The position numbers were made by a program, and so were the translations under genes. DNA of 35,000 nucleotides from Glandiceps talaboti (taxonomy: Eukaryota > Hemichordata > Enteropneusta > Spengelidae). Position 1 is the stretch's first letter, and each line of letters begins with the position of its first letter. The notes beneath the pieces were generated by a model, which had not been told where the DNA came from, searched no databases, and saw nothing but the letters and a program-made list of their open reading frames with translations. The stretch spans positions 9,793,940 through 9,828,939 of the forward strand of contig NC_135571.1 of the NCBI RefSeq assembly GCF_964340395.1, in the 5' to 3' direction. Positions 1 through 15,819 of this stretch are shown here, one piece after another.

Positions 1-11
1 CGCTATGCAAA

Positions 12-93
12 GGTAGCGTGGCCGAGTGGTCTAAGGCGCTGGTTTAAGGCACCAGTCATTTCGATGGCGTGGGTTCGAATCCCACCGCTGCCA
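12..93 (+). tRNA. tRNA-Leu (anticodon AAG)
   Basis: This folds as a complete 82-nt class II tRNA. The acceptor stem GGTAGCG (12-18) pairs with CGCTGCC (86-92), with one T-G pair and discriminator A93. The anticodon stem CTGGT/ACCAG (39-43/51-55) encloses loop TTAAGGC, so the anticodon is AAG at 46-48 and decodes CUU leucine. A long variable arm forms a CAT-TTCG-ATG mini-hairpin, as expected for leucine. The T arm is GTGGG-TTCGAAT-CCCAC. Box A (TGGCCGAGTGG) and box B (GGTTCGAATCC) are intact. There is no intron and CCA is not encoded. A functional gene is very likely. Confidence 0.96.
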
Positions 94-102
94 ATGAGAT
101 TA

Positions 103-107
103 TTTTT
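103..107 (+). terminator. Pol III terminator of tRNA-Leu
   Basis: A run of five T residues lies 10 nt past the tRNA 3' end, the standard RNA polymerase III stop signal. Confidence 0.85.
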
Positions 108-199
108 CCTCCACTTCTTTTTCACCTTGTTTGATAGTACATTTTCACATTGATTAATTTTTCACATCAGAATAGTTCGGCAGATTATTTTAGAAATGT

Positions 200-723
200 T
201 GAATATCTTGTCACAAAGAGCATTTATCGTTGATTTTTCATCTGCATTTAACACCATTCAACCTCATCTTTTAACTGAAAAAACTTGTTTCGTTTTAATA
301 TTGTTGGGTTGGTTTTAGATTGTTAACTAACAGATCCCAACAAGTTAGAATTTTTTGAGTAAATAAAACTTTGTCTGATGTGTGTGTTTCATCCACAGGT
401 TCACCCCAAGGTTGTATATTTTAAACACTTTTGTATATCTTGTATATTGATGATTGTAGAAGTCAGCATGATGATAGACATATAATCGAGCTCGCTCGAC
501 AGATGATTCTGCCATTGTTAGTTTGCTCCAAGATCATGAAAGCCATCATGGGCCTAATAGTTGACATTCTCGCAAACCAGAGCTGTGATTTTTTTCGGCG
601 ATGTACACTGTGTGTTTTGGACGGTGCCGTAAAAGAGGCCGGGGTTTGCGACAATGCTTATTTTCCTACTGTCGCACAAAAAAATTACCCACGTTGGGAT
701 AATAAAGTTATAATTGTATTGTA
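200..723 (+). mobile_element. Decayed 5'-truncated LINE, reverse-transcriptase fragment
   Basis: Broken reading frames spell consecutive blocks of a non-LTR reverse transcriptase. VDFSSAFNTIQPHLL (about 235-280) is the palm-start block. LTNRSQQVRIF (about 322-357) follows, then STGSPQGC (about 397-420), and a YIDDC...DDSAIVSLL stretch (about 445-525) covering the catalytic (A/T)DD region. Several stops and frame changes separate them, so it is dead. The end, AATAAAGTTATAATTGTA (about 701-718), looks like the short 3' tail of CR1/L2/Rex1-type LINEs and passes directly into (CATA)n. The clade is inferred from these motifs only and the 5' limit is approximate. Confidence 0.75.
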
Positions 724-1424
724 CGTACATACATACATACATACATACATACATACATACACATACATACATACATACATACATACATACATACATACAT
801 ACACATACATACATACATACAATACATACATACATACATACATACACATACATACATACATACATACATACATACATACATACATACATACATACATACA
901 TACATACATACATACACATACATACACATACATACATACATACATACATAAATACATACACATACATACATACATACATACATACATACTACATACATAC
1001 ATACATACATACATACATACATACAACATACATACATACATACATACATACATCATACATACATACACATACATACATACATACATACATACATACATAC
1101 ATACATACATACTATACATACATACAACCACATACATACATACATACATACATACATACACATACATACATACATACATACATACATACATACATACACA
1201 TACATACATACATACAATACATACATACACACACATACATACATACATACATACATACATACATACATACATACATACATACATACATACATACATACAT
1301 ACATACACATACATACATACATACATACCTACATACATACATACCTACATACATACACATACATACATACATACAATACATACATACATACATACATACA
1401 TACATACACACACTCACTCACTCA
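724..1424 (+). repeat. (CATA)n microsatellite, ~690 bp
   Basis: A long, slightly interrupted CATA tract, ending in three CTCA units. It starts at the 3' tail of the LINE relic. It is open in several frames on both strands and yields long Tyr/Ile/His/Thr or Met/Tyr/Val/Cys translations that are artefacts. Confidence 0.97.
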
Positions 1425-1509
1425 AGAGGGGTTCTAATTTGCACTCACACACAATGCCATTCCTTAGTGACCGTACACGACTTTCTTATATTTTTTCTGT
1501 ATTTAATTG

Positions 1510-6280
<4,771 letters not shown>

Positions 6281-6736
6281 ATTTCGGTGCTCGTGAGGAT
6301 CACTTTGTTTTGAACGGATGTTTGGGCTAACACATGTACGTCTTCCTCAGTGTAACAGAGCAGTAGTGTAGTGTTGCACACCGGTATTTACAAAAAATTC
6401 TCACACATGGCAAGTATTGATGACCACCCTAGAGTAAGAGGATATCGCGTGACGTGAAATTTAAGCTTTCTATTTCCTGTACACGATTGGGTTTCTCAGT
6501 AACTTGTGACGTATAGGAGAATTGAAGATGCCTTGGCCTGTCGCTCATGTGACAACAGGATGATTTACACATACACATATACACAACTTTAAACTAAAAA
6601 TGAACACTGTTATTCTACGCACAGTAGGGATGTAGAGCAGACAAGTTACCACATTGATTATCAGTTGGAAAGTAAACAATTGAAGCTATGGAAATCATCA
6701 AGTCCATGTAATTGTACAGCGGAGCTTGTTCCTTAT

Positions 6737-6906
6737 CAATCTGATTAAACTCTTATGTAGATGTCGGCTAATCATTCCTCTAGAGGAGGAGATCAGGCTA
6801 AAACTGTAAAAACATGTACTACGAAAAGGTCAATTTAAGCAAAATAACGAAGGTAAAATAGCAATGAATGATTAGCCGACATCTACATCAGATTTTAATC
6901 AGATTG
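6737..6906. mobile_element. MITE-like element with ~41-bp terminal inverted repeats
   Basis: The left end (6737-6777) begins CAATCTGATTAAA and ends GTCGGCTAATCATTC. The right end (6866-6906) is its near-perfect inverse, GAATGATTAGCCGAC...TTTAATCAGATTG. The ~90 bp between are not coding. Flanks GTTCCTTAT and GTTCCTACT match at 7 of 9 positions and may be an eroded 9-bp target duplication. The superfamily is not assigned. Confidence 0.75.
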
Positions 6907-8146
6907 GTTCCTACTGAACTGGAAACTAATAGCAATGTTTATCACTTTACCATATGTGATTGGGCGAAGGATCCTGCTGTGGTGTTTGTTGTGTCTCTGT
7001 TATTGTTTGTCTAGAGTTGAATTGTGTTTATCTTTGTGTTAAAAGACATCATGTCCAGCGAGTGAAACACCAAGGCAATTCCATTTCTCATGTATGTAAA
7101 AGTATACTCGATACTCCTAATTACAGTGGTGTATGTGTGGGGGCAGTATACAACTTGATCTGATTAATTAGTTTTGTTATCATTTGATAAACACACACAA
7201 AGCATTGCAATCACAGGATGTTGTCAGAGATTACCCTTCCTACTATACCCTAGATTAGGCTGATGCTCTCCCGTTGGTACAGTATATACTTGTATATGTG
7301 CTAATCATCAAAACAGCCACAAAGTTGTGTTTTTCACGGTACATTGGAAATGCCCTCAGAGCCAATGTTGATTAAAAATTGATAAAACTTGCCAGTCTTC
7401 GCACATGCGCTGACTATGATATCCTTAGCTATCATCTTCAGACATGTACTACTCGAGTACCAGATCTATATGCGTTGCGAGTATCATTGGCAACTCCTAT
7501 CATCATCTTCTAGTTAGTTATGTAAGTCACAGTTAGGACATGCGTACAATATAAAAACAGGTTAACGCACATGTTGTCTGTACTCAGCAACAATTGCATT
7601 GAATTGCTGGAACTGAGGACTTTTAGAACTGACGCCATTGGCAGCGCCAGGGTCATACTAGACTAGTTGCAAGTTGTTCCATCACTCGCCATCCATCTAC
7701 TCTTTGCTCTTTTTGTTTCATCAATTATATTCGGTGTTATTATCAGCATTAATTTTTTTATGTAATTGGGTACACTTTTATAATTAATCTAGTATTGTTT
7801 CACTGACGGATACTGCCCTGACCCACATAACATTTGTAAAATACATTGTTAGTCCAGGCACAACGCGACAAACTTCGGGGGTCGGAGTAGTCTAGTTCAG
7901 AGCAGTCTAGATTGAGCCCATATATATTAACTAGACTAGGGGGTTGTTTTTGGATCGTTCTACCAGTCCAAACTGGTTTGCCCTAATGGGTCGAACCACT
8001 GGGGTATATGTTCAAATTACTGATATTGGTCTCAGTAATCATAAAGTAAACATGAACACCAGCCGTTCTAATTTAAACAACAAAGTGTCTATCTTAGATT
8101 GTCCAAAAGGCCAAGGATGTAAAATGTAGAGTGATGGTTGGTGTTA

Positions 8147-8486
<340 letters not shown>

Positions 8487-8857
8487 ACTAGAGCTCAAAG
8501 GAAGGACAATGGTGTGGCCGTCAACTTCGTGCTCGCGGACGTACTGTACATGTATCACAATGCATCTCTCTGTTCAAAATTAAAAACTCACGCCATTGTA
8601 TGAAATACTAGTACAGTGACAATTAGATGAATGAAAAATCGATTTGCATTCTGACCCCATGTGTTTTTCATAATACTGCGTGTTGTGGTACAGTAACATA
8701 CTACGATCATTCAACTCATCAAAACAGTGGCCCTGACATTCTACCGATATCATCTTACATTGTATTTCAAACTACCCACTCATACACTGACTGCGACTTC
8801 AGTGGAATACACATCACACCAAAACTTCAGCTGGTGCAGTCAACTGTATTTGCAACC

Positions 8858-8960
8858 ATGATGAATGCTTCGCTTCTTGGATTACTTGTGTGTGTGCTGT
8901 TTGGTGCAATCACCATCAACGCTGCCGATCCCTTTGAATTCACTTGGAACAAGTGTAGCG
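8858..8960 (+). CDS. GM2A-like: GM2A-like copy 2, exon 1 (signal peptide)
   Basis: This encodes 34 codons plus one base. The hydrophobic core is LLGLLVCVLFGAITI, followed by FEFTWNKCS. The donor is TAGCG|GTACGT, phase 1. Confidence 0.9.
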
Positions 8961-11428
8961 GTACGTATGAATATATTTTCATTGATAAATGTTCTTTAAA
9001 ATATTTATATTTCAATTAACTGTACAGCTGTTGTCCAGACTTCGTGTGTGCATATTACCGATAACGCAATCCATGTACAGATAGTCTTATAGATTATTGT
9101 TCCCTTTTCACGTCCGCTCTCTAAAGGGGTATACATTTTGGTGTAAATTGCAGCAGGAAAATGTGTTGGAGTAGAATGGTGTAGTTCAATTGAGGGGTAA
9201 TTGCCTTCTTCCGAGCCCCCCCCCCCCCTTATTTATTAGAGTGGATAATTTTAAGGATGTGTAGATGAAACATTGTCGAAATGAAAGTGGTCAGATCAGC
9301 AACATGCAACTTATGCCCAAAAGCGTGATATTTCATGTGATCAATTTACTTTCCATTAAGGCATTATACTTCTCAGGTATATGATCACTGTCAAATTCTA
9401 TTCGTCGCTCCCAGTTCAAAGGTTACGCTTTACTTTATACACAGTGTGTCAAGGCTTGCTGAAATATGTGTGTGAGGGCGTTAGTTTGGGGGCTATATAA
9501 TGTGAAGATTGTTCAAACCAATACTAATGATGGCCTCTTCACATTATAACCTAAAGACTTTTAAAAAGTGCCGCTTGGTCAAAAGTCTGAACTTCAAAAC
9601 TATAAGGCAGATTCTTTTGAAAAATTGATGGGAAGTTTTGTAGATGTGTCTAGATGAAGAATTATTGAAAACAATATGACGTGTTTGTTGTTGATATGAA
9701 AATAAAGCCTAAAATGTGAGTTCTTGTCAAAAAGCTAAAAACTCAAAAGTACTTCCTGGCTAATTTTCTGAAATTTGGGATGATGTTTCTGGAGGTATAG
9801 ATGAACGATTATTATACAATTATCAATATGCATAATATTTCTGAGGTTTGGTAAAAATTTAAAACTTCACAACTACTTGGCAGATCTACATGCTAAAAGC
9901 GATCTTTATAAAATAACAGCTTGGGTTTCAATATCAGTTATGCACAATGTTGCTATTTTTTACCCCATCACAGGATCCGGAAGTGACGATGACGTAAGCT
10001 TTAAAAATCTGACGCTTTCCCCTATGCCTCTGTCGCTCCCTGGCATTGCAAATATGACGTATGTTGTGGATGTAAGACAACTGACGAGTGAGACAAATGT
10101 CTTCGTAGAGCTGGTAAGAGTTGTCGACTTAGGCTGGTTGGGAAAATGGCGTGTGGGTATACTGTGCATTGCTGGATACGGTTCCTGGTAAGTATTGCGA
10201 CAGCCAACGTCGTAAATCACACACCTCTTTACGGCACAGTCCTCTTTATGTGCCCAGACTTGTGATAATGTACGACAACTATCATGGTCTGTTTAAAATT
10301 ATCAAAAAGATGCAAAAAGTGTAAAAAGTTTGTTATTGTACGTACAATAACAAACATTTCACATTGTTTAATGTTTTGCATTTTATTGAGTTGCGAACAT
10401 AAACTTGGTATATGTCCTTTCGCTTTATTTTTTTCAAGTAGAAAAACATAGTGAAGCTGTTTTATCAAATAAAAATCCAAAATAAATACCAAATTCTCAT
10501 CCATATGGCCACTTTAAGCGTATATGTGTATATAAAAAATACTGAAGTGGAATGTCTTTTTGTTATATCTGTAGTAATTACAAATTGTGCAATCCGGTGG
10601 ACTTTGTTAAAGATCTGCTGTGTCCAGAAGATAACTGTCAATGTCCACCAGTAGATGGTCGTCACAAGGATGATAGCTCACTTAACATCAATGATATACC
10701 TTCTGCACTGTCTTTTGTCACCGACGTAAGTATTTGTAAAGGTTATGCCCTATATAATTCGTAATGCATTATGGGTACACGTCACGTACATGGGGAATAC
10801 AATACCGGAAACTTTATGGATATCATGAGCCTTCAAAGCTGGACTAGCTGTAACTGAAATATTTTTTTGATCAAATAATCAACAATATTTTCCAAAAAAT
10901 CAATAATCACACAGTGTAGAAGTCAGTTTTATTCTCATGTAGTAGTAACAGGTTAAAATCATGACCACTTTGGGGTTCTAAGTTTAGGGAGCGGGCTCCC
11001 AAAATTGATTTGATTGGAAGTATATATTATACCGTGTCTTGTGTACAGCTATACAAACGGTCTACCTATATAGATGATTCGACACTGTTATAGATTTATG
11101 ATATTGAGTTGTAACATCTCAGAAAACAATTTTTTTTAAAAACCATTCCAGTTGCAACTAATTTAGCCATGTTATTGTACCCCACTAGTTATGTTGTTCG
11201 ACATGTTTTACTCTTTGTTATAATATAATCATGTTTCAGTGTAAAACTAAACTGACCATCAACATTCCATTGTTAGTGCATTGTTAGGTCAGTAAGGGAA
11301 CCTTCAGTATTTACAAGGGGGGGGGGCGGAGGAAATCACACATGGTCTGTTAAGTAAAACATGACTCACTGGTACTACTTGAGTCAGTACATGTATCACT
11401 CTCCGTGTTCTCTATGACATTCAAAACT

Positions 11429-11480
<52 letters not shown>

Positions 11481-11485
11481 ATTTT

Positions 11486-11534
<49 letters not shown>

Positions 11535-12055
11535 TTCATGTACAGTGTGAGTGATAAGGTGAGATGGGTACCGGGTGCACTCAACAAAATGCATCGTTTT
11601 ATTAAACAATTTTCTTACAAAATATGTATTTTAATTTTTGTATTTTTGCATGTAATGTACTCGTAAAAATAAATGTTAAGTGCTCATCTCACTTTTACAT
11701 CTCAAAACACACAAAACAAATTGACAATAATTGAATCTTCAATTTGGTCACAAAACTACGGATTGTAAAATGTGACCCTCCCCCAAACATTGTAATGCAA
11801 AATATGACCCTCCCCCAAGAACAGGTTTGTAAAATGTGACCCACCCCCCACCCCCGATTCCTCCGGCCCTATCCCCTTGTAAATACTGAAGACTCCCTAA
11901 ATGTGCTTCTTTCTGTGGACTGGCCTGTTCTGATCCTAGGCGGAAAAAATATTTAGACATTCACAAAAGAAACCATTGATTGATTGATTGAATGATTGAT
12001 AGATTAATTGATTGATTGACTGATTGATTGATTGGTTGGTTGGTTGGTTTGATGG

Positions 12056-12116
<61 letters not shown>

Positions 12117-12246
12117 ACATTTTCTCTATTTTTCATTTTTACCCTTTCTCTATGTTCAGGGCAACTACGAAGCAAAAATTACTATCAAACACGCCGATGG
12201 TAAATTGGCAGGTTGTGTGAAAGTTACCTTTAGTTTGGGAGGTTAA
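8858..12246 (+). CDS. GM2A-like: GM2 activator-like secreted lipid-binding protein, copy 2 (4 exons, 184 aa)
   Basis: Joined exons 8858-8960, 9974-10187, 10575-10725 and 12160-12246 give 555 nt, 184 residues plus stop. The start is taken at ATGATG in a good context (CAACCATGATG). The frame stays open upstream but only this ATG directly precedes the signal peptide. The mature domain starts FEFTWNKCSG. Exon 2 has LTLSPMPLSLPG followed by an NMT sequon at the place where human GM2A is N-glycosylated (PGNVT), and ends GYGSC. Exon 3 has CPEDNCQCPP. Exon 4 has KLAGC and ends SLGG. All eight family cysteines are present. It is expected to be secreted or lysosomal and to bind single lipid molecules. 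The ligand is unknown. Intron phases are 1-2-0, as in copies 1 and 3. Confidence 0.92.
9590..9900 (+). repeat. Degenerate interspersed repeat in intron 1 of copy 2
   Basis: Recurring phrases of the type 'aaaact...ggcagatt...gaaatttg...gatgt...tctagatgaa' occur two to three times here. They resemble the units at 23880-24420, so this is probably an old repeat family. Confidence 0.5.
9974..10187 (+). CDS. GM2A-like: GM2A-like copy 2, exon 2
   Basis: The acceptor is CCCATCACAG|GA and the donor TCCTG|GTAAGT, phases 1 and 2, with 70 full codons. It holds two sequons (NLT, NMT) and the PMPLSLPG turn of the family. A cysteine (GILCIAG) precedes GYGSC. Confidence 0.92.
10328..10355. repeat. Perfect 28-bp palindrome
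   Basis: The half-site GTTTGTTATTGTAC is followed immediately by its exact reverse complement. Weaker symmetry (TGCAAAA...TTTTGCA) extends outward to about 10310-10380. It lies in intron 2 of copy 2. Confidence 0.95.
10575..10725 (+). CDS. GM2A-like: GM2A-like copy 2, exon 3
   Basis: The acceptor is ATATCTGTAG|T and the donor CCGAC|GTAAGT, phase 0. It encodes NYKLCNPVDF and the CPEDNCQCPP cysteine block. Confidence 0.92.
11431..11533 (+). repeat. (ATC)n and (AAC)n microsatellites
   Basis: ATC triplets at 11431-11480 are followed by AAC triplets at 11486-11533, in intron 3 of copy 2. Confidence 0.96.
11976..12116 (+). repeat. (GATT)n microsatellite next to exon 4 acceptor
   Basis: GATT repeats with a GGTT block near 12033-12048 end about 43 bp before exon 4 of copy 2. 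Confidence 0.95.
12160..12246 (+). CDS. GM2A-like: GM2A-like copy 2, exon 4 (terminal)
   Basis: The acceptor TTTCTCTATGTTCAG|GGC has a strong pyrimidine tract. It encodes GNYEAKITIKHADG, then KLAGCVKVTFSLGG and TAA at 12244-12246. Confidence 0.93.
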   Translation, partial: GNYEAKITIKHADGKLAGCVKVTFSLGG

Positions 12247-12447
12247 TTACCGTTATCATGGTTTCTACGAGATTCTTCCGTATAGCCAACCATTTCGACA
12301 TATTTTCATGACTCATCTATCACTGGCAAATGTATCGCTGTCACTGAATATTCCCCAATCCTGCCGAAGAAACACAAGTTTACACACACTGATGCCATGT
12401 TTTGGTGCCATATAATTTTGCCACTTACCAACAGTCAATTTACTTTA

Positions 12448-12453
12448 AATAAA
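12448..12453 (+). promoter_or_regulatory. Polyadenylation signal of GM2A-like copy 2
   Basis: AATAAA lies about 200 bp past the stop codon and is the first such hexamer downstream. Confidence 0.6.
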
Positions 12454-12562
12454 ATTTGTGTCACATGGGTTGAATTACATTATGTTATAAACATGCCAAG
12501 TTGATTTTGCCTACCAGGAGTTCTTTATAACTTGCAGGTTCCAAAAATTGACTTTTCAAAGT

Positions 12563-13085
12563 GATATCACTATCAGGTTGATTTATTTTAGCGCCAACAA
12601 TGTTTCGACTCTTGCTAAAATACGGTTGGCGCCAAAAGATTCATGTCTGCACCTATGTGATATAACTTTCAGCTTGATTTATTTTCGCGCCTAAAATTTC
12701 TTCGCCTCTTTGGCTAAAATACGGTTGACGGTTGGCGCCAAGAGATCTAAGTCCCTAAGGGATATAACTTTCCTGTTGATTATTTTCGCGCCTAAAATTA
12801 GTTCGCCTCAAAAGCTAAACTAAGAGATTTACGCCCAAAGGGATATAGCTTTGAAGTTGAATATTTTAGCGCCAATATATTTCGATTCAAACCTAAAATA
12901 CGGTTTGCACCAAAAGATTCAAGGGATCTAACTTTGATTTATTTTGGCGCTAAACATATTTCGGCTGAATAAGCTACAATATAGTTGGAGCTAAGAGATC
13001 TCGGCTACGTTGACATAACTTGATGTTGATTTTAACATTTTAGTGCTGAGTAAGGTAAAATATGGTTGGAGCTATCCAATTATGG
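12563..13085 (+). repeat. Degenerate ~70-110 bp tandem repeat rich in GCGCC motifs
   Basis: About six units begin near 12563, 12659, 12769, 12840, 12926 and 13012 with GATATAACTTT-like sequence. Then follow TTGATTTATTTT and a GCGCC/CGCGCC core, TTCG, and in most units CTAAAATACGGTTGGCGCC. The units are diverged but share order and orientation. There is no open frame through them. Confidence 0.75.
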
Positions 13086-13330
13086 CGCCACACAATCCTG
13101 AATCCGTATTAGTTTTTCTGTCTTATTAAATAAAGTCTGCATTTAATACCAGCCTAGCAATGTTGCGAGTCAGTTGTAAATTTAAAGGAGCATGGGTCTC
13201 GGGACCAATGTCCCTGAAAATCTGTCCAAACATGGCAAACTTTACACCTTATCAAGGAAATTGGCAATCTTTCCCATACAAAGTATACGGTGGCCATTTT
13301 ACCTTCGATAAGGGAAGATTACGGATTGTG

Positions 13331-13355
13331 TTGTTTGTTTGTTTGTTTGTTTGTT

Positions 13356-13410
<55 letters not shown>
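13331..13410 (+). repeat. (TTGT)n then (GT)n microsatellite
   Basis: TTGT repeats run to about 13362, then GT dinucleotides to 13410. Confidence 0.95.
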
Positions 13411-13413
<3 letters not shown>

Positions 13414-14013
13414 TCTATCTGTCTGGCACAGATTAAACCATGCTGAGAGGGCTATACCAGATGGGCTATACCATGCATTATTTTTGGTGCTCATATCACA
13501 TTTTACTAAGTGGCAGCCATATTTTTAGTGAACAATCACGATTCACTATTAAACTCTAACACGTTAATACACGGAGACTACATTAGAGTATCTACCCCTA
13601 TATTACCAGGTTTAAACTTTCTTGTAAGATAATGACCTTTCACCTAGACCTGTATCGGCAGGTTCAGTTATTGAAATTCAGGAATTCCCTGTTATCACAG
13701 ACACTGTAATATTTATTTGTTAACACCAATTTCTTTTAAATCATGTCTCCATTCAGTCACATTTGGGGGGGGGGGCTATGTCTTCTCTGAAGGCTTGTTG
13801 TATTTGTGTATTTGTGTTGTTGGAAAATGTGTGTGTCCCAAGCAATTAAACAGATTAAGTAAAATACATTCACCAGCAATACATGTTATATGGATACAAA
13901 ATGCAAAAGAAAACTGTTACCTTTCACCGTCCATATTGAAAAAGTTGAACTTGCTATTTATGACCTGGAGTGTATGTCCATTGTTTGTGTGTTGTATGAA
14001 AGGAGTAAGGTAC

Positions 14014-14387
14014 AACTGCCGACACCAGACCGTGGACGAACGGAACCGTTACAAACAGGGAAAGTAAACAACTGAATTGGATTAATAACACTTGGCATAG
14101 CATGTTGGAAGTACAGAGACTTGTATTACATTCCATCATTTGATAAGAACAGTTTTATGGTCACTTTACATAAGAGCTCACATTCACAACAAAATTTCCA
14201 GTTCCACTGGTATTTCATGTACACATAAAGAGGCCATAAAACTGTTCTTATCAAACCATGGTGCACGTGTGTAATACAAGTCTCTGTTGTTCCAACATGC
14301 TGTGCCAAGTGATATTAATCAAATTCGTTTGTTTACTTTCCCTGCTTGTAACAGGTTCCTTTTGTCCATGGTTTGATGTCGGCAGTT
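14014..14387. mobile_element. Fold-back element, ~160-bp inverted arms
   Basis: The left arm (14014-14170) and right arm (14223-14387) are long inverted copies around a ~50-bp spacer. Matching blocks include AACTGCCGACA, CAGGGAAAGTAAACAA, CAGAGACTTGTATTACA and TTGATAAGAACAGTTTTATGG. Divergence and small indels between arms show it is not a fresh duplication. No transposase frame was seen, so it is most likely a non-autonomous DNA transposon or fold-back. Confidence 0.8.
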
Positions 14388-14829
14388 TTATGCCATCATT
14401 CGAACGTTGATAAAGCCTAGAAAAAAATAATTGTTTGGTTTCGGTTACCCGACCTCACCTAGCTTTTCACTGCCGACCCTAAACTTGTTTCGAGAAAAAA
14501 ATAATAAAATCACGAAAATTATTGAAGTCTCACGAGAAATAGAGGATACGGAAACTGCCATCAACTTAAAAAGACGATATCAAACTATTCTGCCAATCTG
14601 TAATGACTGTACATCTGATAGGAAGAAATAAACAACACAGAGACCATTTGGAAAACAATGGAATACCTAAACTAGACACTCTTACGGAACAAAATATGAT
14701 AAAATAAAATAAAAAATCATTTTTTGTTTGGCCTAAGTGATAGCGATTGTTCTCTAGACTTACTAGCTCACAAATACATGCCACTTCCTAGGCAATTATC
14801 CCCAAACAACAAAAACAACAAAAACAAAA

Positions 14830-14877
14830 ACACAACACAACACAACACAACACAACACAACACAACACAACACAACA
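14830..14877 (+). repeat. (CACAA)n pentanucleotide microsatellite
   Basis: About nine or ten CACAA units, flanked by AAC/AAAC-rich sequence. Confidence 0.95.
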
Positions 14878-15324
14878 GCAACAACAACAAAAAATCATTT
14901 CTGTGGTTCTCATTCATTCCCAAGAGTGTTTGCCTTGAAGTGATTAATGACCGATTAACAATGAATACCAATGACTATACACATATTTACTGATTAGGTC
15001 ACGACACGTCAAAATTATCCGGGTCACGACAAGTAAATTTGTATCAGAACAGTTCGACTTCCGACTGCAGCGGGTGAACAAGACCTTGAATCCGAGTGCG
15101 TGAATCTCGTATATCTGGCCCCACTCTAAGGTAAGTTAACTTTGAAGAATACATTGAGAAACGTCACTGATAACAGACAGGGGTGACACCAAGGTGTATT
15201 GCCACGTTCTTCCACGTCCTGAGAAAACACAGACATTTGCGTCCCGAGATATGTTTCAAAATATGATAATATATCGATAATATTGACATTTTTGGCCGCT
15301 AATATGTGAAAGGGTTAAAATAAG

Positions 15325-15396
15325 ACGGGTTTCTAGGATCGCGTTGGTCCACACACCGCATAGTTTCGTGTCTGTGACGTTATCCTAGAAACCCGT
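15325..15396. repeat. Small inverted repeat, 15-bp perfect arms
   Basis: ACGGGTTTCTAGGAT (15325-15339) is exactly inverted at 15382-15396, with 42 bp between. It may be a very short MITE or a hairpin. Confidence 0.85.
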
Positions 15397-15815
15397 TAGT
15401 GTCCGTGTGTGTGTACTGTGTTACACGTAACTGTCTGTGTGAGACAACCTTGACATGGCTAATACGCTTCCTGTTATTGTGCGATAAAACTGGGAAAGTA
15501 TATGTGTATATAGTACAACCCGAAAAACACACTGCGCTGTGACTAGTACACCCCAAGCGTAATCTGGACCTGAGGGTTTCTCTCCCCGGTTTTGAAAAAT
15601 GATGACACTTGGGGAATGTGGGGAGGGGATCGGAGGAGGGGATAGCATAATACGGAAGAAGCAATACCCATTTTAGGAAACTTGAGTTATGTAGGTATTT
15701 CCATTAGTGTCTGATTGGGGAGGGGGGGGGGTGCTCACTTGCGAACAGAGAACACTACGCCATTAGTTCGAATCTAGCACGTTACCCAAGAGGTAACAAT
15801 ACATGGCCCACTTTG

Positions 15816-15819
15816 CAAG
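15816..15819 (+). repeat. Target-site duplication, left
   Basis: CAAG directly precedes the 5' LTR. Confidence 0.85.

Larger units (their letters stand above)
13086..15815. other. Gene-free stretch between copy 2 and the LTR element
   Basis: No exon could be supported. It contains GTTT/GT and ACAAC microsatellites, a large fold-back (14014-14387) and a small inverted repeat (15325-15396). A perfect donor-like CTAAG|GTAAGT near 15127 could end a non-coding exon, but nothing pairs with it. Confidence 0.5.

Noticed and set aside
8627-8857. Upstream in-frame extension of copy 2 exon 1
   Set aside because: It is open by chance. It would bury the signal peptide inside the protein, and the ATGATG at 8858 has the better context and fits the other two copies.
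13160-13528. 122-codon frame spanning the GTTT/GT tract
   Set aside because: More than a quarter of it is simple repeat. The rest has no domain, splice partner or counterpart.
15111-15135. Strong donor CTAAG|GTAAGT as the end of a 5' untranslated exon
   Set aside because: No upstream promoter or matching acceptor could be assigned. The next gene start is 7.8 kb away across the LTR element.
15730-15785. tRNA-like B-box (GTTCGAATCTAGC) with GTGCT/AGCAC ends
   Set aside because: The span is about 50 nt, too short for a tRNA, and no anticodon arm or box A can be built.
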